Assembly (NCBI RefSeq): GCF_045679555.1
Contig: NC_092092.1
Location: 22,558,969 to 22,622,968 of the forward strand
Length of the DNA: 64,000 nucleotides
Source: Salvelinus alpinus
Taxonomy: Eukaryota > Chordata > Actinopteri > Salmoniformes > Salmonidae
Direction of reading: 5' to 3'
Position 1 is the stretch's first letter. Each line of letters begins with the position of its first letter. Shown in pieces: positions 31,276-42,370 of this stretch. The notes under the pieces were generated by a model, which saw nothing but the letters and a program-made list of their open reading frames with translations, was not told the origin of the DNA and made no database searches. Position numbers and translations under genes: made by a program.

Positions 31276-31882
31276 GAGATTTTAAGATGGAATTATGAAG
31301 CTAGGTCTAAACGGCATAGGATGGCCATCAGTGACAACCCATTGGGATTTTGAAGCCATAAAATATTTATCTGTCATGGAGACGTTTGTGTGTGTTTGAT
31401 ACTTAGTTGAGGAAATAGATACAGATGTGATTGTGCAACCTGGTCTCACAGCATTTCGTATTATTTTGTACTTAAATCCGAGACGCTCCATTTATTATAT
31501 GTTACCTTTCGTATGGTATGTATTAATTTGTGGATGTCCATCACCCATTTCGTATGATATGTTACAAATTCTAGCTAGGTGGCTAACGTTAGCTATCTTG
31601 CTAACGTTAGCTAGACTAGGGGTTAGGGGTTATGGTTAAGTTTAGGAGTTAGGTTAAAGGGTTAAGGTTAGGGGAAGCGTTAGCTACAAGAGTTAGGGTT
31701 AGCTAACATGCTAAGTAGTTGCAAAATAGCTAAAAAGTAGTAATTAATTGAAGATTTGCTAATCAGCTAAAATGCTAAGGTTTTCCATGACGCGAACTCC
31801 CAACCTTTGGGTTGCTAGACAAGCACATCATACGCGCACCCATCAACCCAGACCAATCACCCTCCTTTCATTTTTGCCTTAA
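31276..31882. other. Spacer with GGTTAG-like degenerate repeats
   Basis: Salmonid dispersed repeat with gctaacgttagct motifs and a stretch of variants of gggttag at about 31614-31700. No gene. Confidence 0.5.
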
Positions 31883-34125
31883 TAACCTCTTGACGCTAGG
31901 GGTCAGATTATTTTTTTTATTTTTATAACGTTCCCAAGGTAAACGGACTATTTCTCAGGTCCAGATCGTAGAATATGCATATAATTTACATATTAGGATA
32001 GAAAACACTCCAAACTTTCCAAAACTGTCAAAATATTGTCTGTGAGTATAACAAAACTGATTCTGCAGGCGAAAACCTGAGGAAATCTAACCCGGAAGTG
32101 ATTTTTTAAATTTAAAATCTGTGTTTCCTGGCCCGTCTTTCTTCCATTTAAAGGGGTATCAACCAGATTCATTTCCCAATGGCTTCCTCGGGCTGTGACC
32201 AGGCTTTAGACATAGTTTCAGGCTTTTATTTTGAAAAATGAGCGAGATTTTTCTAAACGAATCAGGTGTCCTCTGATTTGTTCCTGTGCGCGAGAGGGGT
32301 AGCTCTCCATTTTCTTTCTCTCTTTTATTGAATAGCTTACGGTCCGGTTGAAATATTATCGATTATGTTTGTTAAAAACAACCTGAGGATTGATTATAAA
32401 AAACATTTGACATGTTTCTACGAACATTACGGATACTTTTTGGAATTTTTGTCGAACGGAACGAGGCTTTGGTTTTTTGAACATAACGCGCAACCCAAAT
32501 GGCGTTTTTTTGTTATAAAAGTAATATTTATCGAACAAAAAGAACATTTGTTGTGTAACTGGGAGTCTCGTGAGTGCAAATGTAACGGATGTGAAATGGC
32601 TAGCTAGTTAGCGGTGGTCCGCGCTAATAGCGTTTCAATCGGTTACGTCACTCGCTTTGAGACCTTGAAGTAGTGGTTCCCCTTGCTCTGCAAGGGCCGT
32701 GGCTTTTGTGGAGCGATGGGTAACGATGCTTCGTGGGTGACTGTTGTTGATGTGTGCAGAGGGTCCCTGGTTCGCGCGAGGGGACGCCATAAAGTTATAC
32801 TGTTACATTGATGCTGTTGACCCGGATCACTGGTTGCTGCGGAAAAGGCACGAGGTCGAAAGTGGGGTGAGTCTAACGGATGTGAAATGGCTAGCTAGTT
32901 AGCGGTGGTCCGCGCTAATAGCGTTTCAATCGGTTACGTCACTCGCTTTGAGACCTTGAAGTAGTGGTTCCCCTTGCTCTGCAAGGGCCGTGGCTTTTGT
33001 GGAGCGATGGGTAACGATGCTTCGTGGGTGACTGTTGTTGATGTGTGCAGAGGGTCCCTGGTTCGCGCCCGGGGCGAGGGGACGCCATAAAGTTATACTG
33101 TTACATTGATGCTGTTGACCCGAATCACTGGTTGCTGCGGAAAAGGAGGAGGTCGAAAGTGGGGTGAGTGTAACAGATGTGAAATGGCTAGCTAGTTAGC
33201 GGTGGTCCGCGCTAATAGCATTTCAATCGGTTACGTCACTCGCTTTGAGACCTTGAAGTAGTGGTTCCCCTTGCTCTGCAAGGGCCAAGGCTTTTGTGGA
33301 GCGATGGGTAACGATGCTTCGTGGGTGACTGTTGTTGATGTGTGCAGAGGGTCCCTGGTTCGCGCCCGGGTCGAGGCGAGGGGACACCATAAAGTTATAC
33401 TGTTACACAAACATCTGAAGATTATCAAAGGTAAGCGATTAATTTTTATTGCTTTTCTGACTTTCGTGACCATGCTAATTTGGGTTTAGCTGTTGTAGCA
33501 TTGATTGATACACTCACAAAAGCTTGGATTGCTTTCGCTGCAAAGCATATTTTCAAAATCTGACACGATAGGTGGATTAACAACAAGCTAAGTTGTGTTT
33601 TGGTATATTTCACTTGTGATTGCATGATTATAAATATTTTTAGTAATATTTTTGAATCTGATACGTTTGGGAATTTTCTTCTGCCTTTCAGGACCGGAAC
33701 AAGGCTGTAGTTTTCTGAACATAACGCGCAACCCAAATGGCGTTTTTTTGTTATAAAAGTAATATTTATCGAACAAAAAAGAACATTTATTGTGTAACTG
33801 GGAGTTTCGTGAGTGCAAACATCCGAAGATTATCAAAGGTAAGCGATTAATTTTATTGCTCTTCTGACTTTCGTGACCATGCTAATTTGGGGCTAGCTGT
33901 TGTAGCATTGATTGATACACTCACAAAAGCTTGGATGGCTTTCGCTGCAAAGCATATTTTCAAAATCTGCCATGATAGGTGGATTAACAACAAGCTAAGC
34001 TGTGTTTTGGTATATTTCACTTGTGATTGCATGATTATAAATATTGTTAGTAATATTTTGCGCCCTGCAATTCAGCGGTTGTTTAGGAAAATGATCCCGC
34101 TAAAGGGATCCGTAGCGCAGAGAAG
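31883..34125. mobile_element. TTAA-type DNA element carrying an internal duplication and a mini-LTR element
   Basis: Ends cctcttgacgctagg...gcgcagagaag with TTAA at 31879-31882 and 34126-34129. The interior is duplicated: the run aacataacgcgcaacccaaa occurs at about 32479 and again at about 33719, and the following segment with aagattatcaaaggtaagcg occurs at about 33420 and 33826. The first unit is interrupted by the mini-LTR array, while the second keeps the empty site. Confidence 0.65.
32581..33407 (+). mobile_element. TRIM-like mini-retrotransposon with three LTRs
   Basis: Three LTR-like units of 227, 234 and 239 bp (32581-32807, 32872-33105 and 33169-33407), separated by two internal domains of 64 and 63 bp. 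Units run TGTAACGGATG... to ...ATACTGTTACA (the second starts TCTAAC). The array is flanked by CAAA on both sides (32577-32580 and 33408-33411), and an empty site gtgagtgcaaacatcc exists at 33810. The internal domains end in a purine-rich run (gaaagtggggtgag) directly before the next unit, as a polypurine tract would. Each unit contains cctggttcgcgcccggg, a tRNA T-arm with a 7-base loop. There is no coding capacity. Confidence 0.7.
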
Positions 34126-34129
34126 TTAA

Positions 34130-34635
34130 GAAACCATCTGTCTCATGTAACCATATGAAACTTAACATATAATACTAAATGGAGTTTCTCGGATTTACGT
34201 ACACACGCTCAGTGTATAGCGAGTGTGCCCACTCTGGTACATGCGCTCTAGCCAACAGCTCGCAGATACAGTGCAGGTATAGCCTACATGATGAGATTAT
34301 TATGGACAAAAGAATAAGATTATTCTTATTTATAAAATAGCAGCCAAGCATCGATGATCATGTCACGAGAATAGGACCCTCGATATTTATTGGAAAGGAA
34401 CAAAAGAACGAGATTATTCTTATTTGTCAAATGGCAGCCAAGCATCGATCGTCATGTCACCAGAATAGGACCCTCAATATTTATTGGAAAGGAGCAGCAA
34501 GCTCATCACCTTGCACTTTCACCACCCTGTGAAGTTAGGGTTAGGGTAATCTGTAGCCTAAAAAATGTAATGCTTTCCCAACGAGTCATTGCAGGAGGAC
34601 CACACAACATCTCATTGCATGATTCCAAGTTTACT
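34130..34635. repeat. Spacer with a 94-bp tandem duplication
   Basis: Units 34307-34400 and 34401-34493, each containing gagattattcttattt or a variant, then cagccaagcatcgat and ataggaccctc. No gene was recognised around it. Confidence 0.7.
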
Positions 34636-35460
34636 TAAAATCAAATAAAATGTTATTTGTCACATGCGCCAAATACAACAGGTGTAGGTAGACCTTACAG
34701 TGAAATGCTTACTTTCAACCCCTGAACCAACAATGCAGTTTTAAGAAAATACCAACAAAAAAACAGTAAGCGACCAGAATAACAAATAAGAGAGCACCAG
34801 TAAATAACAATAGCGGGGCTATATACAGTGGGTACCGGTACAGAGTCAATGTGCGGGGGCACCGGTGTCAAGGTAATTAAGGTAATATGTACATGTAGGT
34901 AGAGTTATTAAAGTGACTATGCTTAGAAAATAACAGAGAGTAGTAGCAGCGTTCCAGAGGGTGGGGGGGGGGGGGTTATTAGCTGTTCATGATTCTTACG
35001 GCTTGGGGGTAGAAGCTATTTAGGAGCCTCTTGGACCTATACTTGGCGCTCGGGTACTGCTTGCAGTGCGGCAGCAGAGAGAACAGTCTATGACTAGGGT
35101 GGCTGGAGTCTTTGACAATTTTTAGGGCCTTCCTCTCACACCGCCTGGTATAGAGGTCCTGGATGGCAGGAAGCTTGGCCCCAGTGATGTACTGGACTGT
35201 ACGCACTACCCTCTATAGAGCCTTGCGGTCGGAGGCCGAGCAGTTGCCTTACCAGGCAGTGATACAACCCGTCAGGATGCTCTCGATGGTGCAACTGTAA
35301 AATCTTTTGAGGATCTGAGGACCAATTCCAAATCTTTTCAGTCTCCTGAGGGGGAATAGGTTTTGCCGTGCCCTCTTCACGACTGTCTTGGTGTTCTTGG
35401 ACCATGTTAGTTTATTGGTGATGTGGACGCCAAGGAACTTGAAGCTCTCAACTTGCTCCA

Positions 35461-36115
35461 CTACAGCCCCGTCGATGATAATGGGGCGTGCTTGGTCCTC
35501 CTTTTCCTGTAGTCCACAATCATCTCCTTTGTCTTGATCACATTGAGGGAGAGGTTGTTGTCCTTGCACCACACGGTCAGGTCTCTGACCTCCTCCCTAT
35601 AGGCTGTCTCATCGTTGTCGGTGATCAGGCCTACCACTGTTGTGTCATCAGCAAACTTAATGATGGTGTTGGAGTCGTGCCTGGCCGTGCAGTCATGAGT
35701 GAACAGGGAGAACAGGAGGGGGCTGAGCACGCACCCCTGAGGGGCCACCGTGTTGAGGATCAGCGTGGTGGATGTGTTGTTACCTGCCCTTACCACCTGG
35801 GGGCGGCCCGTCAGGAAGTCCAGGATCCAGTTGCAGAGGGAGGTGTTTAGTCGCAGGATCCTTAGCTTTGTGATCAGCTTTGAGGGCACTATGGTGTTGA
35901 ACGCTGAGCTGTAGTCAATGAATAGCATTCTCACATAGGTGTTCCTTTTGTCCAGGTGGGAAAGGGCAGTGTAGAGTGCAATAGAGATTGCATCATCTGT
36001 GGATCTGTTGGTGCGGTATGCAAATTGGAGTGGGTCTAGGGTTTCTAGGATAATGGTGTTGATGTGAGCCATGACCAGCCTTTCAAAGCATTTCATGGCT
36101 ACAGATGCGAGTGCT
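35461..36115 (-). pseudogene. LINE reverse transcriptase fragment (FADD)
   Basis: About 218 codons of open RT from [16 protein letters not shown] to [18 protein letters not shown]. The catalytic aspartates of motifs A and C are present ([15 protein letters not shown]). A frameshift at about 35480-35570 separates it from the C-terminal domain. Codons upstream of 36116 belong to the inserted LINE, which cuts the RT between DYRPVA and LASVAMK. Confidence 0.85.
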
Positions 36116-37077
36116 TCTGATAACCAGGTGGCGAATCGCATCTCTGCATGTCTGGCAGACATATCAGTGTGGATGACGGATCACCACCTCAAGCTGAACC
36201 TCGGCAAGGCGGAGCTGCTCTTCCTCCCGGGAAAGGACTGCCCGTTCCATGATCTCGCCATCACGGTTGACAACTCCATTGTGTCCTCCTCCCAGAGTGC
36301 TAAGAACCTTGGCGTGATCCTGGACAACACCCTGTCGTTCTCAACTAACATCAAGGCGGTGACCCGTTCCTGTAGGTTCATGCTCTACAACATTCGCAGA
36401 GTACGACCCTGCCTCACACAGGAAGCGGCGCAGGTCCTAATCCAGGCACTTGTCATCTCCCGTCTGGATTACTGCAACTCGCTGTTGGCTGGGCTCCCTG
36501 CCTGTGCCATTAAACCCCTACAACTCATCCAGAACGCCGCAGCCCGTCTGGTGTTCAACCTTCCCAAGTTCTCTCACGTCACCCCGCTCCTCCGCTCTCT
36601 CCACTGGCTTCCAGTTGAAGCTCGCATCCGCTACAAGACCATGGTGCTTGCCTACGGAGCTGTGAGGGGAACGGCACCTCCGTACCTTCAGGCTCTGATC
36701 AGGCCCTACACCCAAACAAGGGCACTGCGTTCATCCACCTCTGGCCTGCTCGCCTCCCTACCTCTGAGGAAGTACAGTTCCCGCTCAGCCCAGTCAAAAC
36801 TGTTCGCTGCTCTGGCACCCCAATGGTGGAACAAACTCCCTCACGACGCCAGGTCAGCGGAGTCAATCACCACCTTCCGGAGACACCTGAAACCCCACCT
36901 CTTTAAGGAATACCTAGGATAGGATAAAGTAATCCTTCTAACCCCCCCCCCCCTTAAAAGAGTTAGATGCACTATTGTAAAGTGGTTGTTCCACTGGATA
37001 TCATAAGGTGAATGCACCAATTTGTAAGTCGCTCTGGATAAGAGCGTCTGCTAAATGACTTAAATGTAAAATGTAAA
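36116..37077 (+). mobile_element. RSg-1-type LINE, 5'-truncated, nested in another LINE
   Basis: 962 bp inserted in opposite orientation with a TGCT target duplication (36112-36115 and 37078-37081). It encodes the last 250 or so codons of a LINE ORF ([64 protein letters not shown]), open to the stop at 36922. The 3' tail, taagtcgctctggataagag then cgtctgctaaatgact, is the tail shared by the salmonid RSg-1 LINE and HpaI SINE. Confidence 0.88.
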
Positions 37078-37701
37078 TGCTACGGGTCGGTAGTCATTTA
37101 GGCAGGTTATTTTAGTGTTCTTGGGCACAGGGACTATGGTGGTCTGCTTGAAACATGTTGGTATTACAGACTCAGACAGGGAGAGGTTGAAAATGTCAGT
37201 GAAGATACTTGCCAGTTGGTCAGCGCGTGCTTGGAATACACGTCCTGATGCTCTCATGCATATTTCAGTGTTACTTGCCTCGAAGCGAGCATGTAAGTTA
37301 TTTAGCTCGTCTGGTAGGCTCGTGTCACTCGGCAGCTCTCGACTATGCTTCCCTTTGTAGTCTATAATAGTTTGCAAGCCCTGCCACATCTGACGAGCGT
37401 CGGAGCCGGTGTAGTATGATTCGATCTTAGTCCTGTATTTACGCTTTGCCTGTTTGATGGTTCATCAGAGGGCATAGCGGGATTTCTTATAAGCATCCGG
37501 GTTAGAGTCCCGCTCCTTGAAAGCGGCAGCTCTACCCTTTAGCACAGTGAGAATGTTGCCTGTAATCCATGGCTTCTGGTTGTGGTATGTACGTACCAAA
37601 TGTTTTATTGTGTATTGCTTAGTGAAAATGTTATATTAACTCTATTGATTAAAATTGATTAACTGTACTCTCTCACTGATGTTCTCCCCAGGCCGGCCTA
37701 T

Positions 37702-38085
37702 CCAATTGGTAGTAGTTACAGTCTTGTCTCATCGCTGCAACTCCCGTACGGACTCGGGAGAGGCAAAGGTTGAGAGCCATGCGTCCTCCGTAACACAACC
37801 CAAACTAGTCGCACTGCTTCTTGACACAACGCACCAATGTGTCGGAGGAAACACCGTACACCTGGCGACCTGGTCAGCGTGCACTGCGCCCGGCCCGCCA
37901 CAGGAGTCGCTAGTGCGTGATGAGACAAGGATATCCCTGCCAGCCAAACCCTCCCTAACCCGGACAACTGTGCATCACCCCATGGACCTGGGCTCGATAG
38001 AGCCTGGGCTCGAACCCAGAATATCTGGTGGCACAGCTAGCACTGCGATGCAGTGCCTTAGACCACTGCGCCACCCGGGAGGCCA
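37702..38085 (-). mobile_element. tRNA-derived SINE (B) inserted at an exon boundary
   Basis: In - orientation the head has a tggcgcagtgg A box (about 38063-38073) and a gggttcgagccc B box (about 38007-38018). The target duplication is ccaggcc(g/a)gcctat, 14 bp (37688-37701 and 38086-38099). The insertion falls at the likely 3' splice site of the exon beginning at 38090. Confidence 0.82.
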
Positions 38086-38089
38086 CCAG

Positions 38090-40646
38090 GCCAGCCTATT
38101 ACGCAGACTGACGACCAGGTCCGACAGGGCAGAGGGAGAAGAGGAGGACACAGAAACATGGATACTACCGGTAGCTTCAACCTGAGGGGGAAGAGAGAAT
38201 ACTAACGCCACAGTGGAATGTGATTGCTTATTAATCTAGCAAATGAGATCATGTGTCATCATTGTTTACCACATGGTAAATGTAAAGTTGTTTTCCTGTC
38301 TTTCAGAGGCATCTCCCCTGAGGAGAAGAGAGGAGGCCATGGGCCCTCAAGCTTTAGCTCTGTTTAAGACCCTATGGACATGGGGTGAGGTTAGCACCAT
38401 ATGGAGATAAGTTACGAAAGTAAACATAACAGTTTCATGATTTTTCATTATAAATGCTAGTGCTGTGATAAATGGTTTAGCATGGTTGCTGTCCCCTCGG
38501 TAGTGATGTAGGGATGGGCGTGATGCCTGATGCAGTAGGCATCCCACCTAAGGGCGCCCAACAGCCTGTGGAGATGGAGGTGGAGAATCAGTGAGTCACA
38601 CACACACACACAGGAAATATATGTGGGGGAACCAGTGAGTACAGCACACACCACAACTGAACAACTTTTGGGGGTAATAACATTGATTGATACTGGGAAG
38701 ATGCACAGTGCAACAGGTGTATAATTCACATTTTAGTGATGGTAATTTTGTATATCATATATCCCTCCCATTCATCGCAGAGCAGAGCAGTTTTATTTTT
38801 AAGTGAACATGGCTGGCAATGGTAAAAAAATAAAATAATAATAAAACAAAGTGTTATTGAACGAAATACAGACAAGACAATAACAACAATTACAAGACAA
38901 CGATAAATGTACAATTTAGTGAGGTGAAGAAACCTCTCTTTCTAGAAGCATGAAATAAATCTGTATTAGAATCCTATCCTATCCTCTAACACCACTTATG
39001 TACATACAGTTGAAGTCATTAAAACTCGTTTTTCAACGACTCCACAAATGTATTGTTAACCAACTATAGTTTTGGCAAGTCGGTTAGGACATCTACTTTG
39101 TGCACGACACAAGTCATTTTTCCAACAATTGTTTACAGACAGATTATTTCACTTATAATTCACTGTATCACAGAAGTTTACATACACTAAGTTGACTTTG
39201 CCTTTAAACAGCTTGGACAATTCCAGAAAATTATGTCATGTCTTTAGAAGCTTCTGATAGGCTAATTGACATAATTTGAGTCAATTGGAGGTGTACCTGT
39301 GGATGTATTTCAAGGCTTACCTTCAAACGCAGTGCCTCTTTGCTTGACATCATGAGGAAATCAAAAGAAATCAGCCAAAACCTGAGAAAAATTATTGTAG
39401 ACCTCCACAAGTCTGGTTCATCCTTGGGAGCAATTTCCAAATGCCTGAAGGTACCATGTTCATCTGTACAAACAATAGTATGAAAGTATAAACACCATGG
39501 GACCATGCAGCTGTCATACCACTCAAGAAGGAGACGCCTTCTGTCTCCTAGAGATGAACGTACTTTGGTGCGAAAAGTGCAAATCAATCCCAGAACAACA
39601 GTAAAGGTCCTTGTGAAGATGCTGGAGGAAACGGGTACAAAAGTATCTATATCCACAGTAAAACGAGTCCTATATCGACATAACCTGAAAGGCCGCTCAG
39701 CAAGGAAGAAGCCACTGCTCCAAAACCGACATAAAACAGGCAGACTACGGTTTGCAACTGCACATAGGGACAAGGATTGTACTTTTTGGAGAGATGTCCT
39801 CTAGTCTGATGAAACAAAAATAGAACTGTTTGGCCATAATGACCATCATTATATTTGGAGGATAAAGAGGGATGCTTGCAAGCCGAAAAACACCATCCCA
39901 ACCGTGAAGCACAGGGGTGGCAGCATCATGTTGTTAGTGTGCTTTGCTGCAGGAGGGACTGGTGTACTTCACAAAATAGATGGCATTATGAGGTAGGAAA
40001 ATTTTGTGGATATATTGAAGCAACATCTCAAGACATCAGTCCGGAAGTTAAAGCTTGGTCGCAAATGGGGCTTCCAAATGGACAATGACCCCAAGCATGC
40101 TTCCAAAATTGTGGCAAAATGGCTTAAGGACAACAAAGTAGGTATTGGAGTGGTATTGGAGTGGACATCACAAAGCCCTGACCTCAATCCTATAGAAAAT
40201 TTGTGGGCAGAACTGAAAAAGCGTGTGCGAGCAAGGAGGCCTACAAACCTGACTCAGTTACACCAGCTCTGTCAGGAGGAATTGGCAAAAATTCACTCAA
40301 CTTATTGTGGGAAGCTTGTAGAAGGCTACCCAAAATGTTTGACCGAAGTTAAACAATTTAAAGGCAATGCTACCAAATACTAATTGAGTGTATGTAAACT
40401 TCTGACCCACTGGGAATGTGATAAAATAAATAAAAGCTGAAATAAATAATTCTCTCTACTATTATTCTGACATTTCACATTCTTAAAATAAAGTGGTGAT
40501 CCTAACTGACCTAAGAGGGAATTTTTACTAGGATTAATGTCAGGAATGGTGAAAAACTGAGTTTAAATGTATTTGGCTAAGGTGTATGCAAACTTCCGAC
40601 TTCAACTGTATGTCCTGTTGTGCTTCTCTCCAGGCTTGCGTCCTAG
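38090..40646 (+). CDS. 3' end of an unrecognised spliced gene (four candidate exons)
   Basis: Exons 38090-38170, 38307-38384, 38512-38590 and 40634-40646 (stop TAG). They have acceptors cag, ctttcag, gatgtag and ctctccag and donors gtagct, gtgagg and gtgagt. Phases agree throughout (1,1,2), giving a chain with [52 protein letters not shown] and the C-terminus VENQLAS. A polyadenylation signal AATAAA follows at 40947-40952, so the 3' UTR is about 320 bases. I do not recognise the protein. Upstream exons would lie left of or within the LINE cluster and were not found. The first acceptor is duplicated by the SINE, and the last intron contains a Tc1 ending 23 bases before the acceptor. It may be a real gene with transposon-laden introns or a decayed one. 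Confidence 0.5.
39005..40610 (+). mobile_element. Sleeping Beauty-type Tc1 element, near full length
   Basis: 1606 bp from tacagttgaagtcattaaaa to cttccgacttcaactgta at TA borders, in the last intron of the unrecognised gene. The left TIR has lost some outer sequence (gtcattaaaactc). Confidence 0.9.
39352..40383 (+). pseudogene. Sleeping Beauty-type transposase, frame intact but with stop codons
   Basis: 344 codons in one continuous frame from ATG 39352 ([20 protein letters not shown]) to the stop at 40383 (FKGNATKY). It is interrupted by in-frame stops: a TGA near 39480, a TAG at 39802-39804 replacing the Trp before SDETK, and a TAG near 40003. Paired-box-like DNA-binding domain at about residues 1-110, then NDPKHASK and [17 protein letters not shown] with all three acidic residues readable. 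A 12-bp duplication (gtattggagtg region, about 40141-40164) adds four residues. A decayed relative of the sequences from which Sleeping Beauty was reconstructed. Confidence 0.88.
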
Positions 40647-40946
40647 CCCCAAACTCAGACCACCCTGAGGACTTCCCTGCCTTACCTGTGGGGACATATG
40701 CATGAGTACTCTTACCGAGACTGCAACAAGGATACCAACAAGGTTTCCCCCTTGGGTTTACATTTGCCTCCTGGTGAAATCGTTTGCACTGTAACTATTA
40801 TTTAATTCATTATTTAAGCACTGTTTTGTTTTTTTGCTATTATATTCCAACACATTGGTTCTTGTGTACATTTTGGTGGTATTAATCCTCCCAGCTTGTG
40901 TTCTGATAGAAGCACTGTGGAGTCAATGTTCAATTAGACCTGTGAC

Positions 40947-40952
40947 AATAAA
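40947..40952 (+). terminator. Polyadenylation signal AATAAA
   Basis: Canonical hexamer about 300 bases after the stop at 40646. It is followed by a tgttgaagatgatggctt region that may be the cleavage zone. Confidence 0.55.
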
Positions 40953-40974
40953 TGCACTGTTGAAGATGATGGCT

Positions 40975-42190
40975 TGTCTCGTCTTACTTTGCTTCCTGTT
41001 AAGGACCCGACAGACCAACATTAACGTCGGCCTTGCACAGCGGTTGCGCAGCCTCAGACCACAGAATATTAGCAGTAATTTTCTGATCATTTCCCAATGA
41101 CTATACATGTTAAATGGCCACTGTTCGTCGACACCCAGCAGGTGATCTACTGCGCATGACTGACATTTGTGTTGGTCTGTCTTGTCCTTTACACAATTGA
41201 GTCTTACCCGTTATAGTTAGCGATGTTGTACATTATGCCACTCAATGGTGACTTCATAGATGTACAGCTACAGACTGAACATTCAGATCACTCACCACAG
41301 CAAACACGTCATGATTATTAGTCTTTTGACCAATCAAATCAGATCTTCTGCCAATAATTGGGCAAAGAATCAGTTGGACTGCCCAAGAACATGACAAATT
41401 GACTCTCCTGTTATCTGAAACCACTATCCAGCTCCTGTTCTCAGTTGCTCTAATCTAGCACAATGAACTGTACAAGATTAAAAGAACAAAGTTTGGAAAA
41501 TAATGGGAAGTGAATGGTGCTAGGGAGGGGTGTCCATTAACAGAAAACTATGTTTGTTTTTGTGTAGCACATGCGCAGGATGTCGCCATGTTTTTATTAA
41601 TGACAATTGTCCGAATCTGGTCCCAAAGACAATGGTGAGTTTTATTTAAAAGGGCTGGTATATTCCATGTGCTCCAAGCAGATATTTAGTGCATGATAAT
41701 CATGAATGAGATGAGGGTCTCTTTAGGTCAATCTTGTGTGTAAGACTGATTTACTATCTGATGGTATGGTTCATCAAAACAAGTACAAAAATACTTACAA
41801 AGTACAAATTCATTGTTTTCCATATATCAAATAACTTGTTTACAGTTTAAGTACAGGAGAATGAAAGAAAGCTGGAGAATATTAAGTAGTTAAGTGGTAT
41901 TATTAAACGCTGAAACAGTTAGACACCCTAGCTTCACTTCGACACTTCGACACTAATTGTCTTTCTGTAGGTTGTCCTTCACAGCATTTTCCCCAAAATC
42001 CTCCATGTTAACTTGAAAAGATGAGAAGAGATTCAGCATCAGTAATTTTGATAGCATACCTTTTTATAAATATTATATCCATTCATCAAAATGTAATATC
42101 AATATTCATATATCTATCAATATTGTAAAAAAGAAAGAAAAAATAATTACTTAATATATTATGCATCAGCCTATAAGGCACACCTAATTA
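40975..42190. other. Spacer, no gene recognised
   Basis: Mixed sequence with a few short frames but no protein motif or element ends. Confidence 0.4.
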
Positions 42191-42194
42191 GCAT

Positions 42195-42370
42195 GGGGTG
42201 GCAGGTAGCATAGTAGTTAGAGCGTTGGACTCGTAACCAAAAGGTTACAAGATCAAATCCCCGAGCTGACAAGGTAAAAATAAGTTGTTCTGCCCCTGAA
42301 CAAGGCAGTTAACCCACTGTTCCTAGGCTGTCATTGAAAATAAGAATTTGTTCTTAACTGACTTGCCCCC
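42195..42370 (+). mobile_element. tRNA-derived SINE (A)
   Basis: Head ggtagcatagtagttagagc, B-box region ggttacaagatcaaatccc, and tail tgttcttaactgacttgccc. + orientation. Confidence 0.82.

Larger units (their letters stand above)
34636..37620 (-). mobile_element. LINE (RT with FADD box), interrupted by a second LINE
   Basis: On the - strand: 5' part 37620-37078 (QTTIVPVPKNTKI, LNDYRPVA), then the insert 36116-37077, then 36115-34636. RT motifs in the resumed part: [33 protein letters not shown] and [16 protein letters not shown]. The C-terminal part at 35572-34979 has SFKFLGVHI and ESILTGCITAW in other frames. The 3' tail is acttgtcacatgcgccaaat-like at 34636-34680, with a poly-G run at about 34962-34975. 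The 5' end is truncated. Confidence 0.88.

Noticed and set aside
31614-31700. Runs resembling telomere repeats (ggttag)
   Set aside because: Too degenerate and short, and part of a dispersed salmonid repeat. No evidence of a chromosome end or fusion.
32808-32871. Primer-binding site in the mini-LTR internal domain
   Set aside because: I could not match the bases after the first LTR to a known tRNA 3' end, so no primer site is claimed.
38007-38073. tRNA gene-like A and B boxes
   Set aside because: They belong to the head of a SINE with a 14-bp target duplication, so this is not a functional tRNA gene. The same applies to the heads in the SINE (A) copies and 62090-62335.
37655-38185. 176-codon open frame on the + strand
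   Set aside because: It reads through the SINE (antisense of its tRNA head) and a splice acceptor. Only the last part overlaps a candidate exon, and in another frame.
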